In this document: piece after piece, positions 1 through 5,343 of the stretch
Position numbering within the stretch: the first letter of the stretch is position 1
Layout: the number at the start of each line of letters is the position of its first letter
From: Candidatus Aminicenantota bacterium
GTDB taxonomy: Bacteria; Acidobacteriota; Aminicenantia; Aminicenantales; Aminicenantaceae
NCBI GenBank assembly: GCA_013139435.1
Contig: WTAW01000307.1
Location: forward strand, 1 to 5,666
Direction of reading: 5' to 3'
Length of the DNA stretch: 5,666 nt
Translations under genes and position numbers: made by a program
Notes under the pieces: model-generated
Databases searched by the model: none
What the model saw: only the letters and a program-made list of their open reading frames with translations
Told to the model about the DNA's origin: nothing

Positions 1-1998
1 ATGAAACTGAATTTCAAAGATACTGAATTCATCGAACACTTACGGCTCATCGGGCTCGCTGTGCTGGTGGGATTCTTTGCAGGCCTGGCTTCCATCCTTT
101 TTAAAAACATGATTCATTTTTTCCAGAAACTCTTTTGGCGTGCGCCCAGCATAATCACGGCTATTCAAACACAACCCTGGTATATCACTGTTCTCATAGC
201 GGCGGCAGGAGGGCTGCTCATCGGGCCTCTGATTTACTACGGTGCTAGAGAAGCAAAAGGACATGGGGTTCCGGAGATCATGGAATCCTTGATCTTCCGC
301 GGGGGAAAAATCCGCAATCAGGTGGCTATCGTCAAAGGCCTGGTTTCTTCGATCTGTATTGGGTCCGGGGGTTCGAGCGGAAGGGAAGGCCCGATCGTTC
401 AGATCAGTTCCAGCATGGCTTCGACAATCGGCCAGCTCTTCCGTATCAAAGAAAGGGGGATGCGAACGTTGGTTGCCGCAGGAGCGGGTGCAGGGATCGG
501 CGCGACGTTTAACGCTCCCATTGCAGGAGCGCTTTTCGCTGTGGAAGTCATCCTCGGTGAATTTGGAGTATTTGCTTTCAGCCCGATCATCGTGGCATCT
601 GTGATCGCCACCCTCACATCCCGCGTCATAGGCGGAGATTTCTCTGCGTTCACCGTACCGGAATACACCCTGAACAGTATTTTGGAGATCGGCCCCTATG
701 TGCTTTTGGGAATTGTGTGCGGCATCGTGGCTATACTGTTCATCGAAGTCCTCTACTTCTTCGAGGACAAATTTGATAAACTCCGACTCCACCCCGCCCT
801 CAAGCCCGCATTAGGAGGGCTTTTAGTGGGCGCCGTCGGATTAGGGTTTCCACAAGTCTTAGGGGTGAGTTATGAAGCTATGGATGCCGGACTCCTCGGC
901 CAAATGGGTCTGTGGTTGGCGCTGGTTCTTGTTTTCTCAAAAATTCTTGCCACCTCACTGACTCTTGGTTCAGGCGGATCTGGAGGTATTTTTGCGCCCT
1001 CTCTCTTCCTGGGTGCCATGACAGGAAATGTCGTGGGCTCAGTCTTCCACAACATTTTCCCGAATTCGATGTCTTCACCGGGAGCCTTTTCACTTGTCGG
1101 GATGGGCGCAGTGGTGGCTGGAGCAACTCATGCGCCGATCACAGCGATCATCATTATCTTTGAGCTGACGGACGACTACAAAATCATCCTCCCTCTTATG
1201 CTCTCCTGTATCATAGCGTCCTTCATCACTGTAGGTATTCACCGCGATTCCATCTATACCATGAAACTCCGGCGAAGGGGCATCTTTTTCAAAGAGGGGC
1301 GCGAGGTGAATATACTGAGATCCCTGCCTGTCAAGGAATTTATCAGCCATGACTATCAGAAATTTTTGAACACAGAGCATGTGGGCAGAATCGTAGACAA
1401 AGTGATCGGCGGCAAGCACCACGCCTTTCAGATCGTCGATGGAGAAAACAATTATGTCGGTTGTTTTGCTCTCAACCAGTTGAAAAAGATCGTCCTCCAG
1501 AAAGACCTTCTGGATTCTCTCGTTATTGCTGAAGACCTGGCTGTTCCCGGAATCCAGCTGGACTATGAAGATGACATGGAGAAGGCCATGAAAATCTTCG
1601 GACGCGAAGATGTGGCTGAGATCCCGGTCCTGGAGAATAAAAAATTCAAGGGCGTCGTTAAACGAAAAGACACCATCGAAGCTTATAATCATGAGATCAT
1701 CAAAAGGGAGGCCACAGCCGGACTCGTCCAGAAGCTGAAGTTTACCCAACCCAACAAAACTTATGACTTGAGTGCCGGATACAAAATCATGGAAGTCGAG
1801 GCCCCTTCGATTTTTTGGGATAAAAGCTTGAAGGAACTCAACCTCAAAGCCCTCCACAGGATCGACGTGCTCCTGATAAAAAGGAAATATCCTCCGCTGA
1901 CCATCACCATCCCATCAGCCGAGGAGGTCATCCGGAAAGGGGATGTTCTGATTATAGCCGGGCTAGAAGAGAACATCGCCGAGATCCTCAATCCGTGA
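1..1998 (+). CDS. CLC-family chloride channel/transporter with CBS pair and TrkA-C (RCK_C) domain
   Basis: This is a 665-residue inner-membrane anion channel or Cl-/H+ antiporter. Residues ~12-430 form the CLC membrane domain with the family selectivity motifs: GHGVP (87-91), GREGP (127-131, gating glutamate E129), GIFAP (329-333) and a tyrosine (Y419) matching the Cl--coordinating Tyr445 of E. coli ClcA. Residues ~440-565 are two CBS repeats and ~578-663 a TrkA-C/RCK_C domain, so it is much longer than the ~470-residue E. coli ClcA. Two positions are notable. H88 replaces the Cl--coordinating Ser107. V183, just after E182 in the FNAPIAGALF segment, replaces the internal proton glutamate Glu203; channel-type CLCs also have valine there. 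Retained GREGP argues against the fluoride-exporting CLC-F clade. The CBS and RCK_C domains suggest control by adenine nucleotides or c-di-AMP (inference). The ATG is the first base of the window, so its ribosome binding site cannot be seen, but the N-terminus looks complete. Family call is certain; channel versus exchanger is open. Confidence 0.96.
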   Translation: MKLNFKDTEFIEHLRLIGLAVLVGFFAGLASILFKNMIHFFQKLFWRAPSIITAIQTQPWYITVLIAAAGGLLIGPLIYYGAREAKGHGVPEIMESLIFRGGKIRNQVAIVKGLVSSICIGSGGSSGREGPIVQISSSMASTIGQLFRIKERGMRTLVAAGAGAGIGATFNAPIAGALFAVEVILGEFGVFAFSPIIVASVIATLTSRVIGGDFSAFTVPEYTLNSILEIGPYVLLGIVCGIVAILFIEVLYFFEDKFDKLRLHPALKPALGGLLVGAVGLGFPQVLGVSYEAMDAGLLGQMGLWLALVLVFSKILATSLTLGSGGSGGIFAPSLFLGAMTGNVVGSVFHNIFPNSMSSPGAFSLVGMGAVVAGATHAPITAIIIIFELTDDYKIILPLMLSCIIASFITVGIHRDSIYTMKLRRRGIFFKEGREVNILRSLPVKEFISHDYQKFLNTEHVGRIVDKVIGGKHHAFQIVDGENNYVGCFALNQLKKIVLQKDLLDSLVIAEDLAVPGIQLDYEDDMEKAMKIFGREDVAEIPVLENKKFKGVVKRKDTIEAYNHEIIKREATAGLVQKLKFTQPNKTYDLSAGYKIMEVEAPSIFWDKSLKELNLKALHRIDVLLIKRKYPPLTITIPSAEEVIRKGDVLIIAGLEENIAEILNP

Positions 1999-2014
1999 CA
2001 CAGGGGTGGGTTTC

Positions 2015-2043
2015 TTGACAACCAGAGGATAGGACTATATATT
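2015..2043 (+). promoter_or_regulatory. Sigma70-type promoter for the BFN-domain gene
   Basis: A perfect -35 hexamer TTGACA (2015-2020) is followed by a 17-base spacer and a -10 hexamer TATATT (2038-2043, five of six matches to TATAAT). Transcription would start near 2050, giving a leader of about 20 bases that contains the ribosome binding site. It lies entirely in the gap after the CLC stop codon, so the downstream gene probably has its own transcript. No operator-like palindrome overlaps it. Confidence 0.75.
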
Positions 2044-2060
2044 TAGATTTTAGATGTCAC

Positions 2061-2065
2061 GGAGG
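2061..2065 (+). promoter_or_regulatory. Ribosome binding site of the BFN-domain gene
   Basis: GGAGG lies five bases before the ATG at 2071. This selects that ATG over the in-frame ATG at 2083 (Met5). Confidence 0.8.
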
Positions 2066-2070
2066 CCACG

Positions 2071-2556
2071 ATGGATATTGAAATGAAAATCAAAGGACTG
2101 GTGGTTGATCCCATCTCTAAGATGCCGATCGTTGTTCTTGAGGACCCGAAAAGCGAACACATGCTTCCTATCTGGATCGGTGTTTTTGAAGCCAATGCCA
2201 TCGCACTTAAGATGGAGAACATATCAACTCCTCGCCCTATGACTCACGATCTGCTCAGAAATCTACTGGACAGATTCGAGATCCCTGTCGAGAAGATCGT
2301 GGTGAATGACGTCAGAGATAATACCTTTTATGCCACGATTTTTTGTAAATACAATGATGATCTTTATGCCATCGACTCCCGTCCATCGGATGCCATCGCC
2401 CTTGCCCTCCGTTTGGAAGTCCCCATATTCGTCAATGAGGAAGTCGTGAAAAAAGCACACAGCCTCAAGTTCGATGAGGATTTCGAGGATCCAGAAAAGC
2501 TCCAAAAGTGGCTGGAAAACCTCAAGCCCGAAGATTTCGGAAAATACAAGATGTAA
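2071..2556 (+). CDS. Bifunctional nuclease (BFN/DUF151) family protein
   Basis: This is a 161-residue soluble protein of the BFN domain family (DUF151, Pfam PF02577). Some members have been reported to have DNase/RNase activity, but the bacterial role is poorly defined. Family hallmarks are visible in order: LPIWIG (32-37) followed by an E-A-N-A-I-A helix (40-45), RPMTHDLL (55-62), and the signature DSRPSDAIALALR (102-114), followed by a VPIFVNEE strand and turn. The tail is acidic and helical, with a P-E-D-F motif at 153-156. It has no signal peptide or membrane segment, and no UvrB/UvrC motif is fused to it as happens in some relatives. The length is normal for the compact form of the family. 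A strong promoter and a GGAGG site sit directly upstream, so it is probably well expressed and independent of the CLC gene. Nuclease activity is inferred from the family name only. Confidence 0.93.
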   Translation: MDIEMKIKGLVVDPISKMPIVVLEDPKSEHMLPIWIGVFEANAIALKMENISTPRPMTHDLLRNLLDRFEIPVEKIVVNDVRDNTFYATIFCKYNDDLYAIDSRPSDAIALALRLEVPIFVNEEVVKKAHSLKFDEDFEDPEKLQKWLENLKPEDFGKYKM

Positions 2557-2566
2557 AATCCATAGG

Positions 2567-2580
2567 TCCGGAACTCCGGA
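2567..2580. other. Short hairpin between convergent genes, possible weak terminator
   Basis: TCCGG-AACT-CCGGA forms a 5-bp GC-rich stem with a 4-base loop, 11 bases past the BFN stop codon and 45 bases past the end of the lptF-lptG gene on the other strand. No T-run follows it in either direction, so intrinsic termination would be weak. No better terminator was found in the 68-base gap. Confidence 0.25.
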
Positions 2581-2624
2581 ATATCGAAACTCCCCAAACA
2601 TTCACTAATTCAGGAGGAATCGAG

Positions 2625-4973
2625 CTACGTCCGCAGCGTAAGGATCATGTAGAGGCCGATCAAGCCAAAAATGAGGTTAGGACCCCATGCCGCCAAAAAC
2701 GGACTGAGATAATTCACATATCCAAGACTTTTAAAGATCCCGATAGCACCCCAGTAGAGCATGACAATTCCCATGCTCATGCCGATACCGACCAGAGTCC
2801 CTTTTTTCCCCATGGTAAAGGCAAAAGGAATCCCTAAAAGAGTGATGACGAATATGGCCAGCGGAAAAGATGTTTTGTGTAGAAGATCAACTTTAAAACG
2901 GGTGGTCTCAAAACTCTTTTCCTCGATATTCCTGATGTATCGCTTAAGCTCACCGTAGCTCATCTGATCCGGTTCTTCCCAGTCCTTGAGGAAGAAATTT
3001 TTATCCTCCACTTCAGGCAAGACCATTTCGTCGTTTGTCTCATACTTGACGGGCCTGTCCCCATCAAAGATCCTGTACCAGGATTTTGTCAGCAACAGAA
3101 TATGTCCCTGGAGATAGCCTTTCTCCGCAAATATCCTCCTCTCCAACGCCCATGCCACAGAGTCGATCTCGAAAACTGAGAGATTATTGAAGACCAGAGC
3201 CTCTTGATCCAAATAGCTATAATTGTAGATACGGTTCCCCGCCCTGTTCAGCACCCACCGGCGATCGAGATGGCGATATGATCTTGCCGGGACGTCGATG
3301 ATCTGATACCAAGTTTCCTCAGCTTTCTTGTTGGAGAAAGGAAGAATATTCTCTTGAATATAATAGGAGAGAAAACTGATCAAAATCCCCATGAACAGCA
3401 AAGGTGCTATGATGCGATAGATGCTGATCCCACACGTTTTCATTGCTGTGATCTCGTTGAATTTGTTCGCCAGACCCAAGCTCAAGAGGGTCGAGATCAG
3501 CGCTGCTATGGGAAGAACATAATGGACAAATTCCGGCATTTTCAGCCAAATGAAATGGAAAAACATGCTGAGCGGTTTGTTGTGTTCATAAACACTGTCG
3601 ATCCGTTCAAAAAAAGTCACGATCACGAAGATAAAGAGCATACTGAAGAACGCCAACCCAAAAATAAACAGGAATTTTCTCAGTATATACCGGTCGAGGA
3701 TATTGGGAAAACGAAGAGAAAAAGGCAGTTTATAACGTGTGGTTTTGGTTGTTCCAACTCTCGTTGAGATCTTCTTTTTTTTATGCCGTCGAAAAAACCT
3801 GTATACAGGGGCAATAAGGGAAGATTCTTTAACGGATCTGATAAACAGATAGATGCCGATAATCGCAAAAATGATATTCGGCCCCCACATCCCGACAAAT
3901 GGAGGGATTTTACCGTCCTTAGCGAGCTGTTCGCCCGCTGTTATCAATATATAGTAAACGAGAATAATGCCAATACTAATAGTGAATCCACTCGTCCTTC
4001 CTCCCTTCCTTGTGGTGGCACCCAACGGAAGGCCAAGTATAGCAAAGATAAAGCAGGCGAACGGCAGCGCAAACTTTTTATGGATCTCCACCCAATGAGA
4101 AATATAGTCCCGCTTTCTGTCCCAGTATTTACGGGATGTTTTTTCCTCCTCAGAGAATTTTTCGAGCTCTGCTTGGATCTTTTTGGCATCCCGGTTCAGT
4201 TCTTCGATGTCCTTTTCCCTCACGTGTTTTCCACCTGAACTGCGGGCTATTATGTTTTGCACTGGAAGGTTCTCTTCATATGTCCTGAAAGTGGTCACCC
4301 GGTACTTCGCTGGCTCATTCAGAGGATAGGAGTGGAGCACTCCATCCATAAGCTCCAGGGTTGCGCTCTGTGCTTCTTGGTGGAAATTCAAGTATCCTCT
4401 TTTTGCAAAAACAACCCGCGGCTCCTCACGCGGCTCAGAAAAATAGATAAAAATATTTCTCCATTCGTTGTCCTGAGTAATGTCCTGGATATAGAGAACC
4501 ACGTTTGGAATAGATTCGTTGAATTTGCGCGGCTTGATCTTGAGTTGCACTTTAGAGAGCACGGACTGAGAGAACATCTGTACCCATTCGTAGTTTGACC
4601 GAGGAGCAAGGTAGAGTGTGAGGAAGGAGGTCATCACAAAACCAAAACCGGCAAACAAAAGGATCGGCTTGATGATCCTTTTGTGTCCTACTCCCAATGT
4701 TTTAAAAGCGATAATCTCAGAATCAGATGAGAGGCGACTCAGTCCAGCCAGTATCCCGACGGCTACGGACATGGGGAGAGTAAAGGCCAAAACAGAAGGC
4801 AACAGATAAAAAAGCAAGGAGAGAACCACAGACATGGAAACCCCTCGCGTGATAAGGATCTCGGAAAGCAGCAGGATCTGGTTCATCAAAAGGAGGAAGG
4901 AGTAGACAAGAAGCCCGATGAGAAAAGCGGGAAGGATATCTTTGAGGATATACCTATCAAATAGCTTTAACAC
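2625..4973 (-). CDS. lptFG: LptF-LptG fusion: lipopolysaccharide export ABC permease
   Basis: This 782-residue inner-membrane protein carries both permease halves of the LptB2FG transporter, which extracts LPS from the inner membrane toward the outer membrane. The LptF module (~1-390) has three helices (~12-35, 48-78, 100-122), a periplasmic beta-jellyroll (~125-245), a charged helical stretch (~250-295) and three helices (~300-320, 328-350, 360-380). RLSSDSEI at ~80-87 heads its coupling helix. The LptG module (~425-782) repeats the plan, with NEITAMKTCGIS (506-517) as coupling helix and helices near 434-455, 480-503, 518-537, 700-722, 726-748 and 757-780. The linker (~391-424) is basic (RRHKKKK) and should be cytoplasmic, so fusion needs no change of topology. 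No in-frame ATG, GTG or TTG lies between the linker and TTG440 inside module 2, so LptG has no start of its own. The start is GTG; an in-frame TGA two codons upstream excludes a longer protein. lptA, lptB and lptC are not in the window. Confidence 0.95.
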   Translation of the reverse strand: MLKLFDRYILKDILPAFLIGLLVYSFLLLMNQILLLSEILITRGVSMSVVLSLLFYLLPSVLAFTLPMSVAVGILAGLSRLSSDSEIIAFKTLGVGHKRIIKPILLFAGFGFVMTSFLTLYLAPRSNYEWVQMFSQSVLSKVQLKIKPRKFNESIPNVVLYIQDITQDNEWRNIFIYFSEPREEPRVVFAKRGYLNFHQEAQSATLELMDGVLHSYPLNEPAKYRVTTFRTYEENLPVQNIIARSSGGKHVREKDIEELNRDAKKIQAELEKFSEEEKTSRKYWDRKRDYISHWVEIHKKFALPFACFIFAILGLPLGATTRKGGRTSGFTISIGIILVYYILITAGEQLAKDGKIPPFVGMWGPNIIFAIIGIYLFIRSVKESSLIAPVYRFFRRHKKKKISTRVGTTKTTRYKLPFSLRFPNILDRYILRKFLFIFGLAFFSMLFIFVIVTFFERIDSVYEHNKPLSMFFHFIWLKMPEFVHYVLPIAALISTLLSLGLANKFNEITAMKTCGISIYRIIAPLLFMGILISFLSYYIQENILPFSNKKAEETWYQIIDVPARSYRHLDRRWVLNRAGNRIYNYSYLDQEALVFNNLSVFEIDSVAWALERRIFAEKGYLQGHILLLTKSWYRIFDGDRPVKYETNDEMVLPEVEDKNFFLKDWEEPDQMSYGELKRYIRNIEEKSFETTRFKVDLLHKTSFPLAIFVITLLGIPFAFTMGKKGTLVGIGMSMGIVMLYWGAIGIFKSLGYVNYLSPFLAAWGPNLIFGLIGLYMILTLRT
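3774..3782 (-). other. A8 run with in-frame A AAA AAG slippery heptamer in the LptF-LptG linker
   Basis: Read on the minus strand, codons 398-400 are AAA AAA AAG, so the heptamer A AAA AAG is in the X XXY YYZ phase used by -1 frameshift sites such as E. coli dnaX. A -1 shift adds 14 codons and reaches TAA at 3730-3732, giving an LptF-only protein of about 414 residues. Seven bases after the heptamer, a small stem CAAC-GAGA-GTTG (3755-3766) with a GNRA loop could form, but it has only 4 bp. No Shine-Dalgarno-like stimulator is seen 10-14 bases upstream. Confidence 0.35.
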
Positions 4974-4979
4974 TCCTCA
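4974..4979 (-). promoter_or_regulatory. Shine-Dalgarno-like sequence abutting the lptF-lptG GTG start
   Basis: On the minus strand the sequence reads TTGAGGA directly joined to GTG, so the GAGGA core has no spacer before the start codon, where 5-9 bases would be normal. No alternative start with better spacing exists: the next codons are TTA, AAG and CTA, and a TGA lies in frame at 4977-4979. A further G-rich stretch at about 4994-5000 (GAGGGGA on the minus strand) is about 20 bases upstream, which is too far. Confidence 0.4.
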
Positions 4980-5061
4980 AAATATACCACATTTCCCCTC
5001 CTGCAATCCATCCCCCAATGCTTCTGGTAAGCATTTCTAAATCCGTAATGAATGACGTTCC

Positions 5062-5093
5062 GAGTGTTCCAATCGGTGATTTCGAAAACACTC
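5062..5093. other. Hairpin inside the inverted-repeat element
   Basis: GAGTGTT (5062-5068) can pair with AACACTC (5087-5093) over 7 bp. The 18-base loop itself contains AATC-GGT-GATT (5071-5081). The left arm used here is the same sequence that matches the distal block at 5204-5215, so the short and long pairings are mutually exclusive. Confidence 0.35.
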
Positions 5094-5104
5094 TCAGTTT
5101 CCCC

Positions 5105-5121
5105 AGCGAGGAAACTTCGCT
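5105..5121. other. Small hairpin in the centre of the inverted-repeat element
   Basis: AGCGA (5105-5109) and TCGCT (5117-5121) form a 5-bp stem with a 7-base loop. It is one of several local palindromes inside the element and carries no T-run, so it is not a terminator. Confidence 0.3.
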
Positions 5122-5137
5122 CGGTTCCGGGCTTCCC

Positions 5138-5236
5138 TCACATCTCCCCCCGGGAGATGCACCATGCCCGTCCAGCCCTTCTCACGGTTTTCTCCACCAC
5201 ACAATTGGGACACTCAATATCGCAACTTGTGCTCAT
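5138..5236 (-). CDS. Possible 32-residue cysteine-containing small ORF (doubtful)
   Basis: An ATG-initiated frame of 32 codons carries a C-D-I-E-C-P-N-C segment (CX3CX2C, residues 5-12) and a further cysteine at 26, which resembles half of a zinc-binding knuckle. It ends in TGA next to the 8-bp hairpin at 5141-5159. The frame is open upstream to a TAA near 5287 but has no other start codon. No Shine-Dalgarno sequence precedes the ATG, and the frame lies inside the inverted-repeat element, with its upstream sequence formed by the right arm. No family is recognised. Chance is the likeliest explanation; a decayed remnant is possible. Confidence 0.12.
   Translation of the reverse strand: MSTSCDIECPNCVVEKTVRRAGRAWCISRGEM
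5141..5159. other. Perfect 8-bp hairpin in the inverted-repeat element
   Basis: CATCTCCC (5141-5148), loop CCC, GGGAGATG (5152-5159) is a perfect 8-bp stem near the middle of the element. No T-run follows on either strand, so it is a structural element and not a classical intrinsic terminator. Confidence 0.45.
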
Positions 5237-5292
5237 ACAATCACGGATTTGGAAATGCTTCCATACTTCTGTTAATGTTTTAGAGTCATATT

Positions 5293-5325
5293 AAAAAAAA
5301 GGCCCCGGGAATCCCGAGGCCTTTT
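5293..5325 (-). terminator. Rho-independent terminator of groEL
   Basis: On the minus strand an AAAAGGCC/GGCCTTTT stem of 8 bp, a single mismatch and a further 4-bp GC stem with a 3-base loop lead into a run of eight T (5293-5300 read as A on the + strand). It lies about 20 bases past the groEL stop codon. If efficient, it isolates lptF-lptG from groEL transcription. Confidence 0.9.
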
Positions 5326-5343
5326 GATTTTTAGCGTTTGGTG

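Larger units (their letters stand above)
5029..5260. repeat. Imperfect inverted-repeat element (MITE-like or structured intergenic repeat)
   Basis: Two blocks are repeated in inverted orientation at both ends of this 232-bp segment. The outer block of 18 bases (5029-5046 against 5243-5260) matches at 17 of 18 positions. The inner block of 12 bases (5062-5073 against 5204-5215) matches at 11 of 12. The sequence between the blocks differs in length (15 against 27 bases) and is only partly alike. Just outside lie near-identical direct copies CTTCTGGTAA (5021-5030) and CTTCTGTTAA (5266-5275); these might be a degenerate target duplication, but their offsets from the inverted repeats differ and the left copy overlaps the arm by two bases. 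It encodes no transposase, so any mobility would depend on an enzyme elsewhere. It could also be an RNA structural element in the leader of the lptF-lptG transcript. Confidence 0.5.
4974..5343. other. 370-base non-coding region between lptF-lptG and groEL
   Basis: Apart from the groEL terminator and the inverted-repeat element, no gene with a ribosome binding site is visible. Because groEL appears to be terminated, lptF-lptG should have a promoter here on the minus strand, but no convincing one was found. The best candidate is TTGCAG (5001-5006) and TATTTT (4979-4984) with a 16-base spacer. It would start transcription almost at the GTG codon and is weak evidence. Confidence 0.6.

Noticed and set aside
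40..792. 250-codon open frame antisense to the CLC gene
   Set aside because: It lies wholly opposite strongly conserved CLC coding sequence and its product has no recognisable domain; it is a reading-frame shadow.
1090..1857. 255-codon open frame antisense to the CLC C-terminal region
   Set aside because: The sense frame encodes clear CBS and TrkA-C domains. The antisense product resembles no family and has no ribosome binding site.
1..1998. CLC protein as a fluoride exporter (CLC-F)
   Set aside because: It keeps the GREGP motif and the conserved tyrosine of Cl--type CLCs, whereas CLC-F proteins depart from these motifs.
2611..2620. AGGAGG-like sequence on the + strand
   Set aside because: No start codon with an open + strand frame of any plausibility follows; the downstream sequence is the 3' end of the minus-strand permease gene.
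3774..3782. Fusion of LptF and LptG as an artefact of a homopolymer sequencing error
   Set aside because: If the A-run length were wrong, LptG would need its own start, but no ATG, GTG or TTG exists in its frame before TTG440 inside the first helix of that module. A true fusion is more likely, though reads should confirm the run.
3783..4238. 151-codon + strand frame opposite the LptF module
   Set aside because: It is antisense to conserved permease sequence, with no motif and no ribosome binding site.
5018..5275. 85-codon + strand frame spanning the whole inverted-repeat element
   Set aside because: There is no ribosome binding site and no known domain. The frame is open mainly because it crosses a palindromic segment, and it would be antisense to any lptF-lptG leader.
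4974..5343. CRISPR array or tRNA in the long gap
   Set aside because: There are no regularly spaced direct repeats, and no cloverleaf or T-loop signature was found on either strand.
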